A stretch of DNA of 40,534 nucleotides from Vulcanimicrobiota bacterium (GCA_027364935.1 DAHXOK010000007.1:15322-55855); one strand, 5' to 3'. Counted from the stretch's first letter, positions 1 through 8,234 are shown. Translations and numbers: made by a program. Notes: generated by a model from the letters alone, not told the origin.

Positions 1-1143
1 CTCTCGCGCGTGGCACCGAACGCAGGATCGGCGTATTCGTGGGTGCGGCAGTCGTTCGGCTCCTACGCGGGGGCGTATGCGGCATGGCTCCTCCTGCTCT
101 CGAACTTCTTCGCGACGCTCGCGACCGCGGTGCCGGTCGGATTCTACACGCTCGCGCTCGTCGCGCCCGCGCACGAATCCGATCCGCACTGGTCGGCGGT
201 CGTCGGTGCGATCTGGATCGTTGGCAGCACGATCTTGCTCTACGCGGGCATCAGGCCGACGGCTGCCGTTACGCTCGTCGCGCTGCTCGTCGAGATGGCG
301 GTGCTCGCAGCGAGCGCGATTGCGTCGTCATTCCTTCCGCCTGCGCCGCACCTCGCAGCCGCGCACGGCAGCGCGGTGCCGATCACGTTCGCGGGCGTTC
401 TCGCCGCGATGACGCTTGCGGTTTGGATGGTCGACGGATGGGAGCTCTCTGCGGCAGCGAGCGAAGAAGTCGACGGCGACGCACGGGCGTCGGGGCGCGG
501 CGGCATCACCGGTCTGCTCGTTACCGCTGTCGTCATCGGCTTGTGCATGGTCGCGTATCTGCACGCGGGCGGCGTGCGCGGCTTGGTCGCACATCAAACC
601 GACGCGCTCGCATACGTCGGCGATCGCCTCGGCGGCGAGGCGTGGCGCGTCGCGATCGTCGTAACGGTGTTGACCTCGTCGCTGTCGGCGCTCTGGACGA
701 CGATTCTCTACCTGTCGCGCTCGGTGTACGCGATGGGGCGCGACGGCGTGCTTCCGCCCGCGTTCGGCGCCTTGGACCGCCGGAGCGAGCCCCGGTGGGC
801 GCTCGTGGGGATCGCCCTCGTGGCGACGCTTTTCGTCCTCTTCACCGGCTTTTCGTCGTCGGCCGCCGACCAGTTGACGCTCGTGCTCGACGGCAGCGCG
901 CTCTTTCTCGGGCTTCTCTTCGGGGTCAGCGCGCTTGCCTGCGTGCGCCGGTTTCTCGGAGTCCGCAACGCTCTGCTGGCCGGCGTGGTCGTGCCGCTGG
1001 CCAGCGCGAGCCTGCTTCTCGCGGTCCTCGGGTTGTCGGTGGCGACCGAGAGCTCGCAACTGCGTTGGTACGCGTGCGTGGGGGTGCTGGCAGGCCTAAT
1101 TTTTGCCCTTTGGCGAGGACGCCCGGCGGTCGAGGCAGGGTAA
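1..1143 (+). CDS. APC-family amino-acid permease (5' truncated by window edge)
   Basis: An integral membrane transporter of the amino acid-polyamine-organocation superfamily; these move amino acids or polyamines across the cytoplasmic membrane with protons or by exchange. The reading frame is open from base 1, and the first residues (LSRVAPNAGSAYSWVRQSFG) match the conserved end of TM1 and the following loop in this family, where a P-x-A-G-G-x-Y motif is usual. The true start therefore lies upstream, and the GTG at 10 is internal. About ten hydrophobic helices are visible in the remaining 380 residues. The substrate cannot be told from the sequence. The gene stops about 100 bases before greA. 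Family call is firm; the substrate is unknown. Confidence 0.85.
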   Translation, partial: LSRVAPNAGSAYSWVRQSFGSYAGAYAAWLLLLSNFFATLATAVPVGFYTLALVAPAHESDPHWSAVVGAIWIVGSTILLYAGIRPTAAVTLVALLVEMAVLAASAIASSFLPPAPHLAAAHGSAVPITFAGVLAAMTLAVWMVDGWELSAAASEEVDGDARASGRGGITGLLVTAVVIGLCMVAYLHAGGVRGLVAHQTDALAYVGDRLGGEAWRVAIVVTVLTSSLSALWTTILYLSRSVYAMGRDGVLPPAFGALDRRSEPRWALVGIALVATLFVLFTGFSSSAADQLTLVLDGSALFLGLLFGVSALACVRRFLGVRNALLAGVVVPLASASLLLAVLGLSVATESSQLRWYACVGVLAGLIFALWRGRPAVEAG

Positions 1144-1241
1144 GAAATGGGCCTCCAGAACAAACGGCGCCAGCGCCCGGGCGGGCGCGTCGACTTTTGG
1201 GGCGTTCGCATGATGCGAGCCCCCACTTTGAGGTGTTGTAC

Positions 1242-1748
1242 TTGAACGACAAAGAGATCATTCTCACTGCCGAAGGCCTCACGAAGTTGCAGCTGGAGCT
1301 CGACGAGCTCAAGAGCGTCCATCGCCGCGAGGTCAACGATCGCATTCGTCAGGCCAAAGAGTACGGCGACTTGAGCGAAAACGCGGAGTACGAAGATGCG
1401 AAGCAGGAGCAAGCCTTTATCGAAGGGCGCATCCTGCGGATCGACTCGATGATTCGCAACGCGCGCCTCATCGACGAATCCGAGTACGCTGCCGGGGAAG
1501 TCCATCTCGGCGCCGTCGTAAAAGTCAAGGACGTCAAGAGCGAAGACACCTACGAGTTCACGATCGTCGGCTCGGCGGAAGCCGATCCGCCAAAGCAGCG
1601 CATCTCCAACGAATCGCCGCTCGGGGGTGCGCTGATGGGGCACAAGAAGGGCGAGACGGTCGATGTCACCACGCCGCGCGGAATCGTCAAGTATCGCATC
1701 GAGCAGATCAAGACCAACGGGGCGAAAAAGATAAAGAAGGCGTCCTGA
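1242..1748 (+). CDS. greA: Transcription elongation factor GreA
   Basis: GreA enters the RNA polymerase secondary channel and triggers cleavage of backtracked RNA. The 168-residue protein has the N-terminal antiparallel coiled coil (about residues 10-80) with the conserved tip GDLSENAEYEDA; Asp43 and Glu46 correspond to the acidic residues that coordinate the catalytic magnesium. The C-terminal FKBP-like domain with PLGGALMGHKKGE follows. The frame is open far upstream, but homology begins here. I chose the TTG at 1242 because GAGGTG at 1230-1235 sits six bases before it; a GTG at 1233 is possible but overlaps that site. A few lysines at the C-terminus extend slightly past the usual length of about 158. 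Confidence 0.95.
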   Translation: MNDKEIILTAEGLTKLQLELDELKSVHRREVNDRIRQAKEYGDLSENAEYEDAKQEQAFIEGRILRIDSMIRNARLIDESEYAAGEVHLGAVVKVKDVKSEDTYEFTIVGSAEADPPKQRISNESPLGGALMGHKKGETVDVTTPRGIVKYRIEQIKTNGAKKIKKAS

Positions 1749-1928
1749 CGCTCAGAGGCGCATCATCTTCTCGCGCAGACGTTCGTCGCGTTCGTCCAGA
1801 AACGCTCCTGCTCGTGCGCTTTCTCGCAACGCCAACGGAAGTACGTCGTCCATGACTTTTGCTCGAAAGTCGCACGCTGCCCGGGAAGACGACGCGCGTC
1901 TTCGCCCGGACATCTTCTTCGGGAGAAC
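1749..1928. other. greA-lysS spacer with hairpin and unproven small ORFs
   Basis: This 180-base gap holds a stable stem-loop (arms GAAGACG at 1885-1891 and CGTCTTC at 1897-1903). No T-box signature is visible. Two small frames exist. On the plus strand an ATG at 1852 gives 26 residues whose TGA (1930-1932) overlaps the lysS GTG as GTGA. On the minus strand a 62-residue frame runs from 1940 to 1752, filling the gap almost exactly and ending four bases from the greA stop. Neither resembles a protein I know. Third-position GC of the minus frame is only about 65%, by hand count, so neither is annotated as a gene. Confidence 0.3.
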
Positions 1929-3437
1929 GTGAACGTGCATGACGAGTCGCTAGGCAAGACGGAGGCGGCGCTCGTCGCGGCGAGGCGAGAGCACCTCGAG
2001 CGATTGCGAGCGCGCAGCGGCGATCCGTTCGCGCAGACGCGCTATCCCGTCGATGCAACCGCCGCCGAACTCTGCGCGCGCTACGCATTCTTGGAGAACG
2101 GACAGAGCGCCGCCGCCGAGGGCTGGAGCTTAGCGGGACGTCTGCTCGGAAAACGCACCATGGGCAAGACCGTCTTCGCCGATCTTCAAGACGCCGGCGG
2201 CCGCATTCAGCTCTACATAAAAAAGGACGACGTCGGCGAGCAGAGCTTCGCCGACTGGGAGGACCTCGAGCGCGGCGATCTCGTCGGCGTGCGCGGCTAC
2301 ATGTTTCGCTCGAAGATGGGCGAGCTGACGCTGCACGTGACTTCCGCAGTCGTGCTCGGGAAATCGCTGCAGCCGCTTCCCGACAAGTGGCACGGCTTGC
2401 AAGATGTCGAGAAGCGATACCGCCAACGCTACGTCGATCTCATCGTCAATCCGGACGTGCGCGAATCGTTCCTGCAGCGCAGCCGCATCGTTGCGGAGAT
2501 GCGTCGCTTCATCGACGCGCAGGGGTTCTTCGAAGTCGAGACGCCGACGCTCTTACACGTCGCCGGCGGCGCTGCCGCCCGGCCGTTCCTGACGCACGTC
2601 AACGCGCTGGATCAGACGATGCAGTTGCGCATCGCAACCGAGCTGAACTTGAAGCGCCTCATCGTCGGCGGCATCGAGCGCGTCTACGAGATCGGGCGGA
2701 TCTTCCGCAACGAAGGCATCGACACGACGCACAACCCCGAGTTCACGATGCTCGAGCTCTACGCCGCCTACTGGAACGTCCACGACATGCTGGAGTTCAA
2801 CGAGGCGCTGCTCGCGCGGCTCGTCGAGGTCGTCTCCGGAGGAGCGAGCGAGCTCAAGCTCGGCGAGCGCACGCTCTCGTTTGCGCGACCGTTTGCGCGC
2901 GTCGGCTATTTCGACGCGCTCGCGCAGTACAGCGACGGAAAGCTGACGCGAGAGCGGCTGCTCGACGAAAAGGGTGCGGCCGCCGCGCTCGAGGAGTTGG
3001 GCTTGCCGCCGTCGCCGGGGCACGGTCACGCGCTCGACAAGATCTTCGACCGTGTCGTGCAGGACAACTTGGTGCAGCCGACCTTCGTGATGGAGTATCC
3101 CGCGGTGATCTCACCGCTCGCCAAGCGTAAAGCAGACGACCGGGAGCTCGTCGATCGCTACGAGTTGTTCTGCGCCGGCATGGAGATCAGCAACGCGTTC
3201 CCCGAGCTGAACGATCCCGACGATCAGCGCGCCCGCTTCGAGGCACAGGCCGCACAGCGTGCTGCGGGCGACCAAGAGATTCCCGAGCCCGATTGGGACT
3301 TCGTGCGGGCGCTCGAGTACGGCATGCCGCCGACGGCCGGCATCGGCATCGGCGTCGATCGGCTCGTGATGCTGCTCACGAACAACGTCTCGGTGCGCGA
3401 CGTCATTCTCTTCCCGCTGCAACGCCAGCACGGCTGA
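1929..3437 (+). CDS. lysS: Lysyl-tRNA synthetase, class II
   Basis: Charges tRNA-Lys with lysine in the cytoplasm. The 502-residue length is typical of the class II enzyme. An N-terminal OB-fold anticodon-binding domain (about 70-170) is followed by the class II catalytic core. Motif 1 lies around FFEVETPTLL, motif 2 is ERVYEIGRIFRNEG near residue 250, and motif 3 is GIGIGVDRLVMLLTN near residue 470. The GGAAARPFLTH and HNPEFTMLELY stretches are characteristic of LysRS. The GTG start at 1929 is preceded by GGGAG. It ends 16 bases before the DUF5069 gene, so the two probably share a transcript. Confidence 0.96.
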   Translation: MNVHDESLGKTEAALVAARREHLERLRARSGDPFAQTRYPVDATAAELCARYAFLENGQSAAAEGWSLAGRLLGKRTMGKTVFADLQDAGGRIQLYIKKDDVGEQSFADWEDLERGDLVGVRGYMFRSKMGELTLHVTSAVVLGKSLQPLPDKWHGLQDVEKRYRQRYVDLIVNPDVRESFLQRSRIVAEMRRFIDAQGFFEVETPTLLHVAGGAAARPFLTHVNALDQTMQLRIATELNLKRLIVGGIERVYEIGRIFRNEGIDTTHNPEFTMLELYAAYWNVHDMLEFNEALLARLVEVVSGGASELKLGERTLSFARPFARVGYFDALAQYSDGKLTRERLLDEKGAAAALEELGLPPSPGHGHALDKIFDRVVQDNLVQPTFVMEYPAVISPLAKRKADDRELVDRYELFCAGMEISNAFPELNDPDDQRARFEAQAAQRAAGDQEIPEPDWDFVRALEYGMPPTAGIGIGVDRLVMLLTNNVSVRDVILFPLQRQHG

Positions 3438-3453
3438 GCGTGTTTCCCCCAGT

Positions 3454-3888
3454 ATGGATCTAAGAAAAGAATATCCCCGTAGCGTGCACGAGAAGATGCT
3501 GGGCCTCGTCCAGCTTCCGCGCACGATCGACAAAGCCAAAGCCGTCGTACATGGGAACGTCGGCGAATACAACTACGATTGCCCGATGGACCAAGGGCTC
3601 TTCGAGTTCCTCGGCGTCACGGGTGAGGAGCTGCTCGACGTCGTCCGCACCGCGAAGAGCGATGGCGAGATCGAAGAGCGGCTCGCGCCGATCGTGCGCA
3701 AGAAATCGCCCGCCGAGATCGAGCGTTGGAACGGCGACTGGCTGAGCCATCGCCCCGAGGGACGCTCCTTCGAAGGATTCCTCGCGGTGCGCAGTCGCGT
3801 CGCCCCCGATCGCGAGGACGTCGTGACCTGGCCGGATCTTCTCGACCTCGACGAGAAGCGCGACGTTCCCGTTCGCGTCGGCGTCTGA
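3454..3888 (+). CDS. DUF5069 domain-containing protein
   Basis: A 144-residue soluble protein spanning the DUF5069 family. Visible family features are the N-terminal DLRKEYPRSVHEKMLGL, the LPRTIDKAKA segment, and the EYNYDCPMDQGLFEFLG segment. These proteins are found widely as single-domain proteins of unknown function, and no catalytic role can be assigned from the sequence. No signal peptide or membrane segment is seen. It lies between lysS (16-base gap) and truA, whose coding starts at or inside its stop codon, which suggests co-transcription with translation genes. Confidence 0.85.
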   Translation: MDLRKEYPRSVHEKMLGLVQLPRTIDKAKAVVHGNVGEYNYDCPMDQGLFEFLGVTGEELLDVVRTAKSDGEIEERLAPIVRKKSPAEIERWNGDWLSHRPEGRSFEGFLAVRSRVAPDREDVVTWPDLLDLDEKRDVPVRVGV

Positions 3889-4661
3889 CGGTACTACGCT
3901 GCGCCGTCGAATACGACGGTACGGAGTTCCACGGTTTTCAGCGACAGGCGTCGGTTCGCACCGTCGCCGGCGTGCTGGAGGATGCGCTCGTCAAGATCTT
4001 TGGCGAGCGCATCGCCGTTACGGGAGCCGGTCGCACCGACGCCGGCGTGCACGCAACCGGACAAGTCATTTCGTTTCGCATCCCGCGCGACTTTCCCAGC
4101 GAGCGGCTCGCCATCGCGTTGAACGCCTCGCTCGCCGACGACGTGGCGGTGCGCGACGTTACGGAAGTCGAAGAAGCGTTTTCGGCGCGCCGCTCTGCGC
4201 TCGAGCGCACGTACGTGTACGCGATCGTGAATCGCGGCGAGCCGTCACCGTTGGCCGCCCGCTACGCCTGGCACGTCCGGCGCGCGCTCGATCTCGACGC
4301 CATGGGCGCGGCGGCAGCAGCGTTGATCGGCGAGCACGATTTTCGTTCCTTCTGCGCGCTGCCGGAGAACGGCCGCACGGTACGCAGGCTCTCCGAGTTC
4401 GCGCTCGATCGCCGCGGCGAGCTCGTGCGGCTGCAGGTGAGCGCAGATGGGTTTCTTCATCATATGGTGCGCGCGATGGTCGGCACGCTCGTCGAGTGCG
4501 GCCAAGCCCGCCGCGACCCCGCTACGCTGCCTGCCGTACTGGCGGCGGGAGACCGCCGCGCCGCGGGGATCACCGCCCCGGCACGCGGGCTCTACCTCGC
4601 CGGCGTTCGCTACGAGGAGTACCATTCGTTGCGAGAACCGTGGATCTTCAGGACGACCTAG
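3885..4661 (+). CDS. truA: tRNA pseudouridine(38-40) synthase TruA
   Basis: Converts uridines 38-40 in the tRNA anticodon arm to pseudouridine. The N-terminal AVEYDGTEFHGFQRQ and the catalytic block GAGRTDAGVHATGQV (Asp near residue 52 is the nucleophile) are diagnostic, and the length of about 258 is close to the E. coli enzyme. The start is unusual: between an ATG at 3726, deep inside the upstream gene, and the first conserved residues there is no ATG, GTG or TTG in frame. The likeliest initiator is CTG at 3885, which overlaps the DUF5069 stop as CTGA. Translation may depend on coupling. It ends with TAG, followed directly by tandem repeats. Confidence 0.9.
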   Translation: MTVLRCAVEYDGTEFHGFQRQASVRTVAGVLEDALVKIFGERIAVTGAGRTDAGVHATGQVISFRIPRDFPSERLAIALNASLADDVAVRDVTEVEEAFSARRSALERTYVYAIVNRGEPSPLAARYAWHVRRALDLDAMGAAAAALIGEHDFRSFCALPENGRTVRRLSEFALDRRGELVRLQVSADGFLHHMVRAMVGTLVECGQARRDPATLPAVLAAGDRRAAGITAPARGLYLAGVRYEEYHSLREPWIFRTT

Positions 4662-4670
4662 GGTTAGCGC

Positions 4671-4752
4671 CGCTACATAGCAAGTACTAGCGTGCGGCAC
4701 TACGCAGCAAGGAATAGCATGCGGCGCTAGGCAGCAAGGAATAAGCATGCGG
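4671..4752 (+). repeat. 27-28 bp tandem repeat, three copies
   Basis: Three imperfect copies of a unit resembling CGCTAGGCAGCAAGGAATAG plus CATGCGG lie at 4671-4697, 4698-4724 and 4725-4752, followed by a partial fourth. The same unit, inverted, recurs near 22.4-22.6 kb. It directly abuts the dispersed element at 4764. No coding potential. Confidence 0.8.
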
Positions 4753-4763
4753 CGCTATGCGGG

Positions 4764-4818
4764 TTGTCATGGTGAGCGTAGCGCGAGCGCAGCGAGCGCG
4801 AAGTCGAACCACGCTGCA
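4764..4818 (+). repeat. Dispersed TTGTCAT element, left arm (copy 1)
   Basis: The 55 bases starting TTGTCATGGTGAGCGTAGCG and ending CCACGCTGCA are repeated identically at 17727-17781 and almost identically in inverted form at 22472-22526. The following bases (AAGATCTTTGCGCCGTCCTT) match the centre of the 22.4 kb copy in reverse complement, so copy 1 looks like a full element that has lost its right end. It lies between truA and divIVA, beyond the ends of both genes. Confidence 0.8.
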
Positions 4819-4849
4819 AGATCTTTGCGCCGTCCTTATTCTCCGAGTG

Positions 4850-5407
4850 CTAGAAGGTCTTGACGCGGTCGCTCTCGACCTCAGACTCTTCGGCAGCGAT
4901 CTCGCCGTTCACGGTTTCGGCAACGATACGCCGCTCGCCGCGCGAAGAGATTCCGGGCGGGTTCTTCTCCAGCAGTGAGAGGTGCGTCATGAGCAAGCTG
5001 CGCAGCTCGCTGCGCGTCTTCTCCGTCTCCTCGATCGAGCGTTGATGCTCGCGGCGCACTTCGGAAATTGCCTCGTTGTAGCCGGCGATCTCTCGCTCCG
5101 CGGCAAGACGCGCTTGCTCCTTGATCAGGTCCGACTCTTTGTGCGCCGAGGCTTTGACCTCGTCAGCCGTGCGCTGCGCGAGAACGAGCGTGTTGTGGAG
5201 CGACTCTTCCATCGCCTTGAAATGGCTGATCCGCTCCTTGAGATCGGCGATCTCGGCCTCGAGTGCGGCCCGGTGCGTCACCGAGTCTTCCATCGCCTCG
5301 ACGACCTCGTCCAGGAACTGATCGACCTCGGCACGGTCGTAGCCTTGCAGCGCGCGCTTGAAGGTCTTGTGCTGAATGTCGATCGGCGTAACCTTTTCCA
5401 TGCTCAT
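4850..5407 (-). CDS. divIVA: DivIVA-domain cell division/polarity protein
   Basis: DivIVA proteins bind curved membrane at poles and septa and organise division or polar growth. The 185-residue protein has the conserved N-terminal lipid-binding domain (TPIDIQHKTFKRALQGYD, then EVDQFLDEV at about 28-36), and a long heptad-rich coiled coil to about residue 140. A weakly conserved acidic tail follows. The ATG at 5407 is preceded by AAGGGG; a second in-frame ATG lies two codons later. It begins six bases after the sepF stop, so sepF-divIVA form a unit. In Bacillus the same two genes are neighbours in the ylm cluster. Confidence 0.93.
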   Translation of the reverse strand: MSMEKVTPIDIQHKTFKRALQGYDRAEVDQFLDEVVEAMEDSVTHRAALEAEIADLKERISHFKAMEESLHNTLVLAQRTADEVKASAHKESDLIKEQARLAAEREIAGYNEAISEVRREHQRSIEETEKTRSELRSLLMTHLSLLEKNPPGISSRGERRIVAETVNGEIAAEESEVESDRVKTF

Positions 5408-5413
5408 AGCCCC

Positions 5414-5821
5414 TTACTTCGTCACGAACTCGAGGGTCCCGGCCATCATCGCGTCGCGCATTCCGTCCGCGTTCACGGTGACGCCTGCCGGCACGATGAG
5501 GTAGATCGACTCTGCCAGCTTCTGAATCTTGCCGTCGATCGTATAGGCGACGCCGGAGGTGAAATCGACGACCCGCTGCAACAGCGAGCGGTCCGCGTTC
5601 TGCAGGTTGACGATCACGACGTGCTTGCCGCGCAAGGCATCCGCGATCTCGACGACGTCTTGGAAGCTGCGGGGCGAGAAGAGCCCGACCTCGACGCCTT
5701 GGCGGCGCCCTCCCTTCGAAAGGGGAACGACCCGCGAAGGGCCGACGCTTTCCTCTTCTTCGTAGTACTCCTCGCCTTCGTCGTCACGCAACGAGAAGAA
5801 CGAGCCGATTTTTTCAAACAT
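5414..5821 (-). CDS. sepF: Cell division protein SepF
   Basis: SepF anchors FtsZ filaments to the membrane and shapes the septum. The 135-residue protein starts with a short amphipathic helix (MFEKIGSFF), then an acidic glutamate/tyrosine-rich linker, then the SepF fold at about 44-125. That fold includes VEIADALRGKHVVIVNLQN, the conserved GVAYTIDGKIQKL, and the strand SIYLIVPAGV. A strong AAAGGGGG ribosome site precedes the ATG. It follows yggS on the same strand after a 78-base gap that contains a GCGGCGC/GCGCCGC stem-loop (5844-5864). The ylmE-ylmF order is the classical one. Confidence 0.94.
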   Translation of the reverse strand: MFEKIGSFFSLRDDEGEEYYEEEESVGPSRVVPLSKGGRRQGVEVGLFSPRSFQDVVEIADALRGKHVVIVNLQNADRSLLQRVVDFTSGVAYTIDGKIQKLAESIYLIVPAGVTVNADGMRDAMMAGTLEFVTK

Positions 5822-5899
5822 GGGGCCCCCTTTCTCTTACAGAGCGGCGCACCTTGCGCGCCGCTTGGCGCTTCGCTCCGCTTCGGCCGCATCGCGGCC

Positions 5900-6595
5900 T
5901 CAACTGCACTGCGCGCCCACACGCTGACTCCGCAGCGTGGGACCCCGATCTCCGAATAGTGCTGTCCATATCCTTAGCATCGTCGAGCCTGCGCGCACTG
6001 CCTCGCGCCAATCACCCGACATTCCCATCGAGAGCGTACTTCCACCTATCCGTGCAAACGTCTTTGCGGCAAGCTCGAAAGCTTCGGCTATCGCGCGGCG
6101 GTCGGCGACGAGCGGCCCCATCGCCATAACGCCGTCGACGCGAAGCGCGTCCCGGGCGCGCAGCTGCTCCGCAAGCCGCTCACCCGCCGCTGGAGGGCAG
6201 CCGAACCGCTCGGGCGCCGAGACGTTGAGCTGAATCAGCACCGGAAGCACGCGGCCCGCGCGCTCGGCGGCGGCAGCGAGCGCGAGCCCGGCGTCGAGTC
6301 GGTCGACGCTCTGCACGACGTCGAAGAGCTCGACGAGGGCCTTGGCCTTGTTCGTCTGCACGTGACCGATGAAATGGCGGCGAACCGGCGGCAGCAGCGC
6401 AAATGCCTGGCGCGCCTCCTGGACGTAGTTCTCAGCGATCTCCTCCAGGCCCGCGGCGATCGCCTCGGTCACCGCTTCGAGCGGCTGACGCTTTGCCACG
6501 CCGACGAGCGCGATGCTGCGCGGATCCCGCCCGCACGCGCGCGCCTCGGCGTCGACCGCGGCGCGCATCGCGGTGTAGCCGGAGGCAACGGTCAC
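5900..6595 (-). CDS. yggS: YggS-family pyridoxal-phosphate homeostasis protein
   Basis: A PLP-binding protein of the YggS/PROSC/YlmE family with an alanine-racemase-like barrel and no known catalytic reaction; it buffers free PLP. Lys35 in VGVAKRQP aligns with the PLP lysine (Lys36 in E. coli). Other family motifs are ENYVQEA, HFIGHVQTNKAK, the VQSVDRLD region, and the phosphate-binding C-terminal SMGMSGDWREAVRAGSTMLRIG-like segment, here ending RIW. The start is GTG at 6595, which overlaps the lgt stop as GTGA; open frame upstream of it is out-of-frame lgt. Length 231 residues is normal. Confidence 0.92.
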   Translation of the reverse strand: MTVASGYTAMRAAVDAEARACGRDPRSIALVGVAKRQPLEAVTEAIAAGLEEIAENYVQEARQAFALLPPVRRHFIGHVQTNKAKALVELFDVVQSVDRLDAGLALAAAAERAGRVLPVLIQLNVSAPERFGCPPAAGERLAEQLRARDALRVDGVMAMGPLVADRRAIAEAFELAAKTFARIGGSTLSMGMSGDWREAVRAGSTMLRIWTALFGDRGPTLRSQRVGAQCS

Positions 6596-7449
6596 GCCGT
6601 TCGTTCGACGGGCTCCTGTGGCCGGCCGCGCGTAGCGCAGTACCAGAGGCCGGCGGCGCCGATCGCAATCATCGGCAAGGCGAGAAGCTGCCCGCCGGTG
6701 ATGACGCCGAAGACGAGGATCCCCGGCTCGCGCCAGATCTCCGCGATCGAGCGCGTGATGCCGTAAAGGAGAAACCAGGTCCATACGACGACGCCGTTGC
6801 GCGGCTTCGTGCGGTAGACGAGCAGCACGATCGGCAGCGTCGCGATATCGAGCAACGACTCGAAGATCTGCGACGGATAGCGAGGGAAGTTGACTCCATT
6901 CACGAGCGGAGCGCTCGGAAAGACGATGCAATACGGATGATTGGGAACGCAGACGCGTCCCCACAGCTCGTCGTTGATGAAGTTGACGATTCTCGTCAAC
7001 GCGATGCCGATCGGCACGAGCACGACGATCTCGTCGGCGAGCGCGGTCATCGTCAAACCGGGGTGTTTGCGCACGAAGAGGTAGATCGCGATGATGACGC
7101 CGATGAGTCCGCCGTGGAACGCCATGCCGCCTTGCCAGACCGCGATGAGATTGATCGGGTTCTGAAAGTAGAACGCCGCGGTGTGGCCGCCGTTCTGCAC
7201 GGGCGTGAGCATGTCGGCGATCACGAAGAGCGCCCGCCCGCCGACGAGCACGCCGATCACGGCGTAGAAGATGAAGTCTTGTACCTGTTCGCGCGTGAGG
7301 CCGAGGCGACGCAACGCTGCCGGGCGGCTCATCCAAAGGTAGACGCAAAGGAAGGCGAGCAGGTAGGAGATCCCATACCAGTGGATCCCGAAGCGCCCGA
7401 TGTGGACTGCGATCGGGTCGATATTCGGGTACGAGAACCATTGGTGCAT
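6592..7449 (-). CDS. lgt: Prolipoprotein diacylglyceryl transferase Lgt
   Basis: Transfers diacylglycerol from phosphatidylglycerol to the lipobox cysteine of prolipoproteins, the first step of lipoprotein maturation in the cytoplasmic membrane. The 285-residue polytopic protein shows about seven membrane helices. It has the GGMAFHGG signature at 107-114 (His112 matches the essential His103 of E. coli), the NFINDELWGRV segment, and RYPSQIFE. The usual Gly-Asn before FIN is Val-Asn here. lspA, the next enzyme of the same pathway, lies just 0.7 kb away on the opposite strand, and ccdA starts divergently 56 bases from this gene. Confidence 0.95.
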   Translation of the reverse strand: MHQWFSYPNIDPIAVHIGRFGIHWYGISYLLAFLCVYLWMSRPAALRRLGLTREQVQDFIFYAVIGVLVGGRALFVIADMLTPVQNGGHTAAFYFQNPINLIAVWQGGMAFHGGLIGVIIAIYLFVRKHPGLTMTALADEIVVLVPIGIALTRIVNFINDELWGRVCVPNHPYCIVFPSAPLVNGVNFPRYPSQIFESLLDIATLPIVLLVYRTKPRNGVVVWTWFLLYGITRSIAEIWREPGILVFGVITGGQLLALPMIAIGAAGLWYCATRGRPQEPVERTA

Positions 7450-7505
7450 GCGCCCGCTTTGTTTGACAGGCGCGAGGCGACCTGCAAGCCAACTTCTGGC
7501 AGCCG

Positions 7506-8234
7506 ATGACCCCGACTACCCCCCTCTCGGCCGGCATCGCGTTCCTTGCCGGGCTCGTCTCGTTCGTGTCGCCGTGCGTGCTACCGCTCGTACCGGCGTA
7601 TCTCTCGTTGCTCACGGGCGAGAGCCTCGAGGAGCTCCGCGAGGGCGAGCGCGCCGCCGCGCGCGCGCTCCCGCACGCTGCGGCGTTCATCGCGGGCTTT
7701 TCTGTCGTCTTCATCATCTTGGGTCTCACGGCAAGCGAGCTCGGCGCGCTGCTCGGCACGAACCGGCACGTGATCGCCGAGATCGGCGGCGTCGTCGTCG
7801 TCGTGCTCGGCCTGCAGATGATGGGCATGATCAAGCGCATCCCCTTCATGATGCGCGACGCGCGCGTGCACGTCGTGCACGAGCGGCGCACGCTATGGAC
7901 GTCCCTCATCGTCGGCATCGCGTTTGCGGCCGGTTGGACGCCGTGCATCGGGCCGATTCTCGCGGGGATACTCGCACTCGCCTCCCAACAGCACAACGGC
8001 ACGGCGGCGTTCTTGCTCCTGTGCTACTCCCTCGGGCTCGCCGTGCCGTTCCTTCTCGTCGCAGCGGCCGTCGACGCGATCCTTCCGTGGCTGGCACGGC
8101 TGCGGCGCGCGCTCGGCGCGATCGAGTTTCTCGCCGGCGCATTTCTCGTCGCGGTCGGGCTCGTGCTCGTGAACGATGCATTCCTCAACGTCGCAGGATG
8201 GTTCTATCGCTTTGTCCCAATCCCCAAGCTCTAA
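7506..8234 (+). CDS. ccdA: CcdA/DsbD-type thiol-disulfide membrane protein
   Basis: Passes reducing power from cytoplasmic thioredoxin across the membrane, typically to cytochrome c maturation or other extracytoplasmic thiol proteins. The 242-residue protein has six predicted helices in two related halves. The paired redox cysteines lie in FVSPCVLPLVPAY (Cys24) and GWTPCIGPIL (Cys147), the defining CcdA motifs. No periplasmic thioredoxin-like partner is encoded next to it. A TTGACA at 7463-7468 upstream has no convincing -10 box. Its 3' end overlaps the longest possible lspA frame, so the plus-strand genes ccdA-lspA-rluD-tgt look like one operon. Confidence 0.92.
   Translation: MTPTTPLSAGIAFLAGLVSFVSPCVLPLVPAYLSLLTGESLEELREGERAAARALPHAAAFIAGFSVVFIILGLTASELGALLGTNRHVIAEIGGVVVVVLGLQMMGMIKRIPFMMRDARVHVVHERRTLWTSLIVGIAFAAGWTPCIGPILAGILALASQQHNGTAAFLLLCYSLGLAVPFLLVAAAVDAILPWLARLRRALGAIEFLAGAFLVAVGLVLVNDAFLNVAGWFYRFVPIPKL

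Noticed and set aside
1749-1928. T-box riboswitch before lysS
   Set aside because: No T-box core sequence or specifier stem could be recognised; only one simple hairpin is visible.
7463-7491. TTGACA as a promoter for ccdA
   Set aside because: No acceptable -10 hexamer at 16-18 bases downstream.
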